Origin: Gilliamella sp. ESL0441 | GTDB taxonomy: Bacteria; Pseudomonadota; Gammaproteobacteria; Enterobacterales; Orbaceae | Assembly (NCBI RefSeq): GCF_019469185.1 | Contig: NZ_CP048264.1 | Coordinates: 1,302,001 to 1,366,000, forward strand | DNA length: 64,000 bases | Direction of reading: 5' to 3' | Shown here: piece after piece, positions 48,550 through 56,280 of the stretch | Numbering within the stretch: position 1 is the first letter of the stretch | Layout of the letters: each line of letters opens with the position of its first letter | Notes under the pieces: generated by a model | What the model saw: the letters and a program-made list of their open reading frames with translations, nothing else | The model's database searches: none | What the model was told of the DNA's origin: nothing | Program-made: the position numbers and the translations under genes

Positions 48550-48799
48550 TATTAAAAGTGAAAACATGAATGTTTCAGTTCAAAATGATAAAACTGAAAG
48601 AGTAAACCATAATTCTTCTTATTATTCTGAAAATTTGAGCAACAGCATATCTAGCAATAAAGCTGAAATGATTGGAAATTATTATTATCAAGAATCAGGA
48701 AATGCAAATATACAAACATTAAAAGGCAGTTTACTGATGAGAGGTACTACGCTATCTGTCTTACAAGGTGGAGATGATGTAAAAATAAGTAAAGGTTAA
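48536..48799 (+). CDS. Free-standing VgrG C-terminal spike fragment
   Basis: About 87 residues; starts at 48512, 48536 or 48566 (ATG AAT GTT) are possible and none has a strong ribosome site. The sequence NMNVSVQNDKTERVN, then NKAEMIGNYYYQ and LLMRGTTLSVLQGG resembles the repetitive beta-helical tail (gp5_C/DUF2345-like) at the end of VgrG spike proteins, which carries the PAAR tip. The gp27/gp44-like base of VgrG is missing. It lies 17 bp ahead of the PAAR-like effector, the normal gene order. It may be a relic or a mini-adaptor. Confidence 0.6.
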   Translation, partial: SKINNIKSENMNVSVQNDKTERVNHNSSYYSENLSNSISSNKAEMIGNYYYQESGNANIQTLKGSLLMRGTTLSVLQGGDDVKISKG

Positions 48800-48816
48800 T
48801 AAGTAAAAAAAATGAA

Positions 48817-50208
48817 ATGGACAAAGAAAAGAAATTTAACTTTTTAGCCGAAGAATCTGAACAAGGTTTTTGGGTAGATTCTCAAGAATTAACCCAAAAT
48901 ACGCAAAGACAAACAGCGAAAACAGAAACCGCCCGAAAAGAAGAAATTGCCAATAAATTAAGAGCAGAAAATGAAAGATTGCTAAAGGAAGGACAGCCCG
49001 AAGAAAAGCGAGAAATGGTAATACATGGCGCAACCTTACATTGTCCGTACGCACAGTCAGAAGGAAAACTTAAGGTAACATCTAACGAAATATTATTACA
49101 AGATCGCATTTGTGCTACAGAAGGCGACGGAAATAATATGATTAATCTGAAATTTTCAGGCGTTTGTAATCATCCCAAATGGGGGGATAAAAAACCCGCT
49201 TGTCAAAGTGTAATCAACTTATCGCCGTGGCAAAATTTGGGTAAAACCGTAATTCAGGAGCAAAGAGTTTTAGTTAAAGAATCCTACATAAGTTGTAATC
49301 CTTCCCCGAACACGGCAGTTGCAAAACCCATTCCTACGGTGAAAAAAATAACTGTAATCGGCTGTGATAGAAATGTAATTATCAGTTACAACAACGGAAA
49401 TTATGGAAATTGTGAATTTTATAAATTTAGATATGAAGATTTTATGAGACGTCACAGTTTATGCAATCATATGCCTCCGGTTTATTATTTTGGAGAAATG
49501 CGAGAAATCAGTAAATATGATTTTATTAATACTGCTAAAGAGTGGTTGACAAAAAGTTTAACCGAAGAGATGGACAAAATGGTAATCTCAGAAGTTAAGA
49601 AAAATGGTAGTTCATATAAACCAGTTCCTGCTACCAGTTACGGATATAAATATTGCGTTCGCTTCTCTAAAGTCTTAATGCCAACTTTGACCCAAAGAGG
49701 GCAACGGTGGTTAATAAAAGCAAGATTAAAGTTGCAAGAATATATGGAACAAGGGGTGATTAATAAATCTTATAGAGCTAAATTTGATAAAATATATCCA
49801 AAAGACTGGAAAACATTGGGAAAATGGGAAAATAATTTTAACAAAAATTTTGAGCCTTCTGATGAAGAAATAGAACAGTGTAGTCAATGTGACCAAGATG
49901 ATTTGGATAGAATTCGTGCAAATAAAATGGAAAAATATTATACTGATATTGAATTAGATAATGACCGTTTTCAAGAATTTGCTTTTGCCACTCATCCCGA
50001 TGCGTATAATCCTAAAGAAATGAAAAAATTGCCGGCAGATGATTTAATAAAAATAATATTAACCCCCGACTTGAAAGAGTGGTTCGGTTGGGATACTTGG
50101 AAACAGGCTCTTATTATGGCTCAAAATTTAGATTATCAGTCAATTACAAGTACCACGATGCTAAGACTGTTTAAAAAATATATTTTAAAGGATGATAAGT
50201 TTGAATAA
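48817..50208 (+). CDS. PAAR-like (DUF4280) effector with unrecognised C-terminal domain
   Basis: 463 residues. A charged N-terminal helix (about 25-65) leads to a PAAR-like DUF4280 domain (about 67-160): HGATLHCPYA, LLQDRICATEGD, CNHP, KPACQ and INLSPWQNLG, a cysteine-rich tip that binds metal in relatives. The linker NTAVAKPIP (about 168-176) ends the conserved part. The last 290 residues are not recognised; they contain YGYKYCVRFSK, CSQCDQDD and FAFATHPDAYNP, and would be the toxin. It follows a VgrG tail, and its 3' end overlaps a family-B lipoprotein gene by 17 bp, pointing to an effector-immunity pair delivered by a VgrG-type injector. Confidence 0.7.
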   Translation: MDKEKKFNFLAEESEQGFWVDSQELTQNTQRQTAKTETARKEEIANKLRAENERLLKEGQPEEKREMVIHGATLHCPYAQSEGKLKVTSNEILLQDRICATEGDGNNMINLKFSGVCNHPKWGDKKPACQSVINLSPWQNLGKTVIQEQRVLVKESYISCNPSPNTAVAKPIPTVKKITVIGCDRNVIISYNNGNYGNCEFYKFRYEDFMRRHSLCNHMPPVYYFGEMREISKYDFINTAKEWLTKSLTEEMDKMVISEVKKNGSSYKPVPATSYGYKYCVRFSKVLMPTLTQRGQRWLIKARLKLQEYMEQGVINKSYRAKFDKIYPKDWKTLGKWENNFNKNFEPSDEEIEQCSQCDQDDLDRIRANKMEKYYTDIELDNDRFQEFAFATHPDAYNPKEMKKLPADDLIKIILTPDLKEWFGWDTWKQALIMAQNLDYQSITSTTMLRLFKKYILKDDKFE

Positions 50209-51277
50209 AAAAATATTGATAACAATTTTAGTAAGCTTCGCCTTATGGAGCTGTAACCCCGTTAAACAAGGAAATATGAAATGGATAGCCAAATACGATT
50301 TTAATCAATTATACCAATTAACCGACCAAGCAACTGTCTTAGATCCGATGTCTGCTTTTCGTTTTGAAGAATTTATAGCCCTCAATGAAAACACCATTAT
50401 TTTGATTGGAAATAAAGATCTTAATGCCTTTGATTCAATCCAAAGAGGGTATCAAGCAGTAATACATGTATCGAAAGATCGGGGCAAAAGTTATCAAGAA
50501 ATAACGCTTCCCGAACAAGATATGAGATGGATTTCTCCCAGCAATGATTATTCATTAATAAAAGCTCAAAGTAGATTACCCGACAACAGTAAAAAAAATT
50601 CCATGTATCTTTTAGATAACAACAGCTTAAAAATAGTTAAAATCGATGAATATGATTCTGAAGCTGATATCTCCTATTATAATTTTAATGGAAAATATGC
50701 CGTATATTCCCATAACAAGGCATTAAAACTGGTTAATTTATTGAATCGAGAGGAACTGTATCCTTTACCCTACGAATTAAATAACCATTCTTTTTGGGTT
50801 ACTGCTGATGATACATTACTTATTCTTGATGCCAAACAACTCATTCGCTACAACCCGAAAAACAATACAAAAACCGTCATACAGCAATTACATAATAATT
50901 ATGATGTGCTGACTTATAAGGATGGTGAATATTTTTTTACTAAATTCAATGAAAATAAGTCTAAAGGTGGAGGTTCTTATTATAATAATAAAGAAGAGCT
51001 TTTATATACTTTCGAAAAAGGGGATAGAAGTAGATATTATCGCTATAAAAATTTTGCATGCGATTATAAACTTACTTCAGCCCTTTATCCTATTTTCCGA
51101 TATTCGTATGATTATGGTAAAACATGGTATGAAAAAGAGTTTAAGGGCTTTTTTATTGCCTCTGAACCTGTCGGATTTTATAAAGATAAATTTATCATAT
51201 TAGATGCCACATTTTATGACAAAAATGAGAGTGATGACGGAGGAGGACGGCTTTTAATCGGTGAGTTTGAAAAATAA
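50192..51277 (+). CDS. Family-B Asp-box lipoprotein, copy 3; probable immunity protein of the PAAR-like effector
   Basis: 361 residues. It starts 17 bp inside the end of the PAAR-like effector gene, so translation is coupled. The signal peptide (lipobox LWSC) is unlike copies 1 and 2, but from just after the lipobox cysteine to about residue 250 it is nearly identical to copy 1; the last 60 residues diverge. Asp-box motifs SKDRGKSY and SYDYGKTW are present. The crossover close to the lipobox indicates that the mature protein was exchanged while the expression signals stayed with the effector. A periplasmic immunity protein implies a periplasmic toxin target. Confidence 0.74.
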   Translation: MISLNKKILITILVSFALWSCNPVKQGNMKWIAKYDFNQLYQLTDQATVLDPMSAFRFEEFIALNENTIILIGNKDLNAFDSIQRGYQAVIHVSKDRGKSYQEITLPEQDMRWISPSNDYSLIKAQSRLPDNSKKNSMYLLDNNSLKIVKIDEYDSEADISYYNFNGKYAVYSHNKALKLVNLLNREELYPLPYELNNHSFWVTADDTLLILDAKQLIRYNPKNNTKTVIQQLHNNYDVLTYKDGEYFFTKFNENKSKGGGSYYNNKEELLYTFEKGDRSRYYRYKNFACDYKLTSALYPIFRYSYDYGKTWYEKEFKGFFIASEPVGFYKDKFIILDATFYDKNESDDGGGRLLIGEFEK

Positions 51278-51338
51278 AAAACCTCATGGTAATAAGTAGA
51301 GGTATTTACCTTTTTATTCGAAAAATATATCCAAATAC

Positions 51339-52148
51339 ATGCAGAAATCTAAAATAATTTTAGGATCGTTTCCAACCACAACACAAAGATATTACGACTT
51401 TCAACAAGAAGAGTTGACCCGTATTAATGGTATCGAAGAACGTGAGGTACAAACCGCACTCATATACTGCACCCGTTATTCTATACAAGAGTTTTTTAAA
51501 GTACGTTGGGAAACGTTTAAGAATCAATATTGGAGTACTCGTATGTCGGAAACTGATAAGATATTACATAAGAAATTAGATCTTATTACTTCCGATTTGC
51601 AAATCATAATCTCACCACAAGGCACTCTGCACGACCTTACAAACTTTAACGAAGTGCAAAAGAAAGCAAAATTAATTTTAGATCAACTATCTAAAAAATA
51701 CACAGACAATACAGATTTTTTGGAATATAGAAATTTATATACAGATAAACAACGGGTTTTACTCACCCTTAATTACTACCCTGCTATTTCCTTATATTTA
51801 CCGCTTGCTCATGAACAAGATCCTATCGTTAGGAATACACAATTGATACCCAATACCATTTTTTATATTAATGAAACGCTGCAAAAAAATTCAACCAATA
51901 TCCAAATAAACGGTAGTTTACACCAAACGCCCGACCTTGACGGATTACGTAAACTTTTTGCGTTGAAAGGTATTAAAATTTCATCTGAAAAGGCACTTCC
52001 TTGCTTAGAAGAATATCAAGGAAACTATAATCTTACTTCATCAGGCACGGTAAAAGACGCTTCCTTTGACATTCATTTTACCTTTGGAAAACACTATGAA
52101 AAAAAAATAAACTATCAACTTAAAACTTTACGCCATGAGGAAATATAA
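51339..52148 (+). CDS. Unknown protein linked to the LAS-peptidase effector; possible chaperone or adaptor
   Basis: 269 residues, no signal peptide and no membrane segment, so cytoplasmic. No family is recognised. The first third is rich in Arg and aromatic residues, the middle is helical. The start of the gene, with its upstream spacer, is repeated as a stub at 45148. Its end overlaps the following effector gene by 14 bp, so the two proteins are made together; an effector chaperone or adaptor is one reading, a structural loading factor another. Confidence 0.6.
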   Translation: MQKSKIILGSFPTTTQRYYDFQQEELTRINGIEEREVQTALIYCTRYSIQEFFKVRWETFKNQYWSTRMSETDKILHKKLDLITSDLQIIISPQGTLHDLTNFNEVQKKAKLILDQLSKKYTDNTDFLEYRNLYTDKQRVLLTLNYYPAISLYLPLAHEQDPIVRNTQLIPNTIFYINETLQKNSTNIQINGSLHQTPDLDGLRKLFALKGIKISSEKALPCLEEYQGNYNLTSSGTVKDASFDIHFTFGKHYEKKINYQLKTLRHEEI

Positions 52149-53865
52149 ACAATTAAAACATGCCGTACAATTACAAAAACAGTTGGATCGTAAATATGGA
52201 ACCAGCCGTTTTCATGCTGCTTTAATTATAGCTCTATTTTTCTGCCTCTTTTTCACCTCGTGCAGCAGTTCACAAGCTGCAAGTTCTTCTTCCAGTACAC
52301 AAACAAGTACCAGTACAGGTCAATCTCAAAGTGGAAGTACAAATGTTAGCATTATCAAAACAGGGCAAACCGTTAGTGTTAACCCAGTTAACCCACCAAA
52401 CGATGGGTTAAAAAGGATATACAGTGTATATTTTGCGAAAAAAAAAGTACAAAAAAATCAAGTATCATTTGACCCCATAGATTCACTACATCCTCAACGA
52501 GACGGAGAAGATAATTTGCTAACGTATGATTCTATTTTAGGAAAAACGGTTTATTTAGTCATTGAAACCCGAAATTTAACAGTTAATGAATCCATCAACG
52601 TTCAATTACAAAGCAAAGCACTCACGGGAAACTCCGAAGTACTCGAAGTCATGCAGTTTAATGAATCCCGTCAATATGTATCAGCTCGAAATATCACGGC
52701 TGTGGTAGGTAATACAAATGCCTTACATAATAATAGCGGTAGTTGTCCTTATACCAACTTAGCCGATCATTCTCACCGTGCCATTGTGAAATTGCAACTG
52801 CGCCCTAGCACCCGTCCCGCTTTTGATAATTGGGCAAACCGTTTGAAAGATGCCAATGGTACGATAAAAGTGTCGGTACAACTAGAAAAAGATAAATGTG
52901 CGTATGGTAACGATAACAAAGAGAGAAGCAAAGGGGGACTTTTTTTATCAACCGATAAGCAACAATTTAGAGTAGTAAATAGACATTTTCTAGAAATTTA
53001 TCACAAAGATAATTTATTTAATTTTTTACCGATAAGAACCTTACCTAATACCAGAAAGCCGATAGGTGAACTAAATAACAGCGTTAACTCTAAGGTTTGT
53101 TATTTTTATTATGATAAAAATGATAACGAACATTTTGTGTGTGAGTCCAATAAAATAACTGTTAAATCAAAAATAAGATCAATTAATATTCCAAAAGATG
53201 AAGATAAAGGAAATCTTATTGATACCATTGATCATTCAGAAAATATAAATGCGAATGAAAGAATAGATGCACAAACTCTTGAAATATATGAGAATGGTGT
53301 ACTTGCTACCCCAAGTAGATTTACTTCTAAAAAAGAAATGTGGTATAAAAACAAAGAAAATAATGTAGAACTGGTTTTTGCCGATATTCTTGAAGATCCG
53401 GGCATAGGTAGTGAAGCTTTTAGAGCTTTAAATTATGAAAGTCCAGACGGTAGCTTTGTTATTACCTTTGCATTTAAAAATACAAGAAGGCGATACGCCA
53501 ATCCGGCATTTTACGCAGCATTTTTGGGCGCTTTAGCTCAGTTAAATCAAACTAAATCAATGAGTAACATTTATATTAAAAGTGGTGGTTTTTCGTATAA
53601 AGATGGATCTTGTTATCCAAGTGCTGAACATGTTGATGGAATTGCTGTTGATACCATTTATTTGGAAAATCTTAAACAAGAAAATGCATTTGTTAATTGC
53701 ATGAGAAACTATGGTTTGTTAAGACATGGTAGAGGAGAATTATATTGGTATCCAAAAATTAATCACTCAATTAAAATGAAGGGGCATGACGATCATTTAC
53801 ATTCTTCTGTTTATAATGCAAAGTATGTTAATTTTACTAGAGATTATGTTCATTCAATTATATAA
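52135..53865 (+). CDS. LAS-type peptidoglycan peptidase effector with N-terminal membrane segment
   Basis: 576 residues. A hydrophobic segment (about 27-42) ends in a lipobox-like FFTSC, followed by a Ser/Thr-rich linker. A beta-rich domain with YFAKKKVQKN and LGKTVYLVIE (about 98-260) resembles the N-terminal domain of the amidase at 55016. The C-terminal domain has LAS/M15-type zinc motifs: SAEHVDGIAVD (His499, Asp506) and GHDDHLH (His554, His556), as in D-Ala-D-Ala-type and MepA-like peptidases. It should cut peptide stems or cross-links in the periplasm of target cells. The next gene, a family-A lipoprotein 12 bp on, is the likely immunity gene. Confidence 0.7.
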   Translation: MRKYKQLKHAVQLQKQLDRKYGTSRFHAALIIALFFCLFFTSCSSSQAASSSSSTQTSTSTGQSQSGSTNVSIIKTGQTVSVNPVNPPNDGLKRIYSVYFAKKKVQKNQVSFDPIDSLHPQRDGEDNLLTYDSILGKTVYLVIETRNLTVNESINVQLQSKALTGNSEVLEVMQFNESRQYVSARNITAVVGNTNALHNNSGSCPYTNLADHSHRAIVKLQLRPSTRPAFDNWANRLKDANGTIKVSVQLEKDKCAYGNDNKERSKGGLFLSTDKQQFRVVNRHFLEIYHKDNLFNFLPIRTLPNTRKPIGELNNSVNSKVCYFYYDKNDNEHFVCESNKITVKSKIRSINIPKDEDKGNLIDTIDHSENINANERIDAQTLEIYENGVLATPSRFTSKKEMWYKNKENNVELVFADILEDPGIGSEAFRALNYESPDGSFVITFAFKNTRRRYANPAFYAAFLGALAQLNQTKSMSNIYIKSGGFSYKDGSCYPSAEHVDGIAVDTIYLENLKQENAFVNCMRNYGLLRHGRGELYWYPKINHSIKMKGHDDHLHSSVYNAKYVNFTRDYVHSII

Positions 53866-53877
53866 GGAATTATTGTA

Positions 53878-54906
53878 ATGAAAAAAAATTACCTTTTACT
53901 TTTAGTTATTTTTCTATGTTCTTGTCAAGGCATAAAATCTCAGGATTTTTCAGATTCGAAAAAGAAGAATTCAATTCCCGTAATTACTTTACCTTTCGGA
54001 ACTAAAGAGTTAATTGACGTCCAATTCCCAGCAAATTGGAAAAAATACGATTATCCAAGCAATACATGGTATAAAACACCTATAGATTTAGCTTATAATC
54101 ATTCAGATTTGTTTTATGATGTTTATAAAGGTAAAAAACGAGATTTAAAACTTACCGATAGTATTACTTATACTTATACTAATGCTAATATGGCTAATAT
54201 CTATTATGATAACTTTTTTCCCTACCCGTTTATAAAAAACCAATCAAGTATATATTACAACTATAAAGAAATATTATATCCATTATGGAAAATTAATTTA
54301 TCAAATAACCAAAACTTAGTATTCCTTTTTAGTGAAGATGTTCCTACTTCACAAAAACCAAATGTAAAACCCTACACTAAATTACAATTAGTGGTTATGG
54401 ATAGTCAAGGAAACATCTTAGATTCCCTAAATGCTTATATTGATGCCAATTTTGATAGGAAACGTCTATATATTGACAGAGAAGGAATTATTCACATTAA
54501 ATACTTTGATATTGATGTTGAATACGTTAACTTTATCCGTTATGAAAAATTCCAAATTTCGACTGAAGGCAAATTTATTCGATATTACGATCAAAACGGA
54601 TTTTTCCAAAATGAAGAAGAACAAGGATTAGTCGAAAATCATACCCGTGAAGGTTTATGGATTGAGAAGAAACCGAACGGTTATTATACTTATTCTCACC
54701 GTTATACTTATCTTGAAGCAAATTACCATAAAGGGTTACCGATTGGAATTTGGAAGTTTTATAAATTAGATTATCAAAGGAAAATAGGTTGTCCTATCGA
54801 TCTATTTTCTGCTAAAAAAGGCAAACTTTTGTACACAGAAACCTATAAAGACGGTGAGCTTGTCGAACGCAAATTTGTGGATAAAGAAATTGATGAATTG
54901 AATTAA
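53878..54906 (+). CDS. Family-A lipoprotein (copy 2), probable immunity protein of the LAS-peptidase effector
   Basis: 342 residues; signal peptide with lipobox LCSC (Cys near 15) and Gln at +2. A good AAGGA site precedes the start, 12 bp after the peptidase gene. The N-terminal part (about 20-215) differs from copy 1 at 41748 apart from LPFGTKELI, which both share; the C-terminal MORN-like part (about 220-342) is nearly identical. Location directly behind a peptidoglycan hydrolase and export to the periplasm support an immunity role. Confidence 0.73.
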   Translation: MKKNYLLLLVIFLCSCQGIKSQDFSDSKKKNSIPVITLPFGTKELIDVQFPANWKKYDYPSNTWYKTPIDLAYNHSDLFYDVYKGKKRDLKLTDSITYTYTNANMANIYYDNFFPYPFIKNQSSIYYNYKEILYPLWKINLSNNQNLVFLFSEDVPTSQKPNVKPYTKLQLVVMDSQGNILDSLNAYIDANFDRKRLYIDREGIIHIKYFDIDVEYVNFIRYEKFQISTEGKFIRYYDQNGFFQNEEEQGLVENHTREGLWIEKKPNGYYTYSHRYTYLEANYHKGLPIGIWKFYKLDYQRKIGCPIDLFSAKKGKLLYTETYKDGELVERKFVDKEIDELN

Positions 54907-55005
54907 AGATTGTGTAGTAAACAAACGATTATTATGCTTATCACCCTCATAAATATGAACGGTGGTAAGTAAACAATAAATAAAAAAATAAACATAACAA
55001 CTTAA
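54532..55005 (+). repeat. 474-bp near-identical block, copy 2
   Basis: Counterpart of 42495-42968, including the hairpin at 54937-54969. After the block the amidase gene begins within 11 bp, whereas copy 1 leads into a broken amidase tail. Confidence 0.85.
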
Positions 55006-55015
55006 ACATCCTATA

Positions 55016-56245
55016 ATGGAAAACGAAAGCCTTCCGACAGAAAATATAAAATCCCCTAACGATCAATCCGAAATAGTGGATTCTTATTCAGCCAATCCTA
55101 ACCAAATTGTTTATGATTTGTTACATCAATCTGATTTTGATATTAATGTAACGGATGCCTATTTTGCAAAAAAAGTAAATGCCCCGAATAAACCAAATGA
55201 ATATACCTATTTAAAATTAAATCAAGCCCGTTTGGGTGACAAAATTTATCTTGTAGTTAAATGTTACGGTAAGCCCCCTAAAGGATCTTTGGTTATTAGC
55301 ATTCGTGAAATTGAAAAAAAAGGTAATGAGCAAAACTTATATCCACAAAAATCTATTTCCTTTTTAGTGAATGGAGTTGAAAAAACCGAACTACAATTTA
55401 CTATTGATGAGAAAATTGAGTATATCCAAGAGATTGAAATTCGTCCTAAAGATGATGAAAAGTATCAGGAATTAGTAGATAAATTAAATAGTCTTGAAAA
55501 TAAAAGTACTCATTTGACCATAAGAACAGAAATAAAAGATACCAACGCAACTAAGGTAAATTTTAAAGGTATTCTTACAGGTGAATTCGATGCGGTTAAG
55601 GGGGCAAGGTATTATGATTTTTTAAATGAAGAAAAAGAATATTTTACACTTTATAATTTATCAAGTTGTTTTTGTTCAAAATTAAAAATTGATTCTGAAG
55701 GATTTATTTCTGGAGGTAAAGTAGAAAAAAATAAAATAGCAAGTTGTAATAATGGTTCCAATATGACAGAAGTTAAAATCATCGTATTACATAGAACTGC
55801 GGGTGGAGTAGCTGCTGGAACTTTATCTCATATGAATACTAATAAATATGGCGCTCACTTTGTAATAGATAATGCTAAAAATACAGATGGAACAATTTAT
55901 CATGCTATCAGCATATATAAAAAAGGAACTCATATGGGGAGAGGACAATATAAAATCACTAAAGACAATAATTGGGGAAATCATAATTCAATAGGAATTG
56001 AGGTATGTGGTTATTCATATACCTCTGATGGAAAAAAAAGAGTTGGAGCTAATGGAAATTTACCTCACGGCTATTGGCAGGAGGTAACAGAAGAGCAAGC
56101 TAAGTCATTATCTTGTTTAGTTAAATTTCTTTTAGAACACTATAATTTAACAATAGATGATGTAAAATGTCACGAAGATTTATGTGCAAAAGATCCAAAT
56201 GAAGGAAAAGATGTATATAAAAAAATGATGAATTATTGGCATTAA
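55016..56245 (+). CDS. Amidase_2-type peptidoglycan amidase effector
   Basis: 409 residues without a signal peptide. Residues about 45-175 form the same kind of beta-rich domain as in the peptidase at 52135 (AYFAKKVN, LGDKIYLVVK). The C-terminal half is an Amidase_2 (N-acetylmuramoyl-L-alanine amidase) domain: IVLHRTAGG (His259, zinc), GAHFVIDNA, HNSIGIEVCG and KCHEDLCAKDPNEG (His386 and Asp393). It would cleave between muramic acid and the stem peptide. Lack of a Sec signal fits delivery by an injection system rather than self-export. The lipoprotein gene 35 bp downstream is the probable immunity gene. Confidence 0.78.
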   Translation: MENESLPTENIKSPNDQSEIVDSYSANPNQIVYDLLHQSDFDINVTDAYFAKKVNAPNKPNEYTYLKLNQARLGDKIYLVVKCYGKPPKGSLVISIREIEKKGNEQNLYPQKSISFLVNGVEKTELQFTIDEKIEYIQEIEIRPKDDEKYQELVDKLNSLENKSTHLTIRTEIKDTNATKVNFKGILTGEFDAVKGARYYDFLNEEKEYFTLYNLSSCFCSKLKIDSEGFISGGKVEKNKIASCNNGSNMTEVKIIVLHRTAGGVAAGTLSHMNTNKYGAHFVIDNAKNTDGTIYHAISIYKKGTHMGRGQYKITKDNNWGNHNSIGIEVCGYSYTSDGKKRVGANGNLPHGYWQEVTEEQAKSLSCLVKFLLEHYNLTIDDVKCHEDLCAKDPNEGKDVYKKMMNYWH

Positions 56246-56280
56246 TTATATAAAAAATTTAACAGTTTAAGAGTAAAATA

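Noticed and set aside
42495..55005. Reading the repeats as insertion sequences or a CRISPR array
   Set aside because: No transposase, no terminal inverted repeats with target duplication and no regular short repeat-spacer pattern; the repeats are gene halves with spacers.
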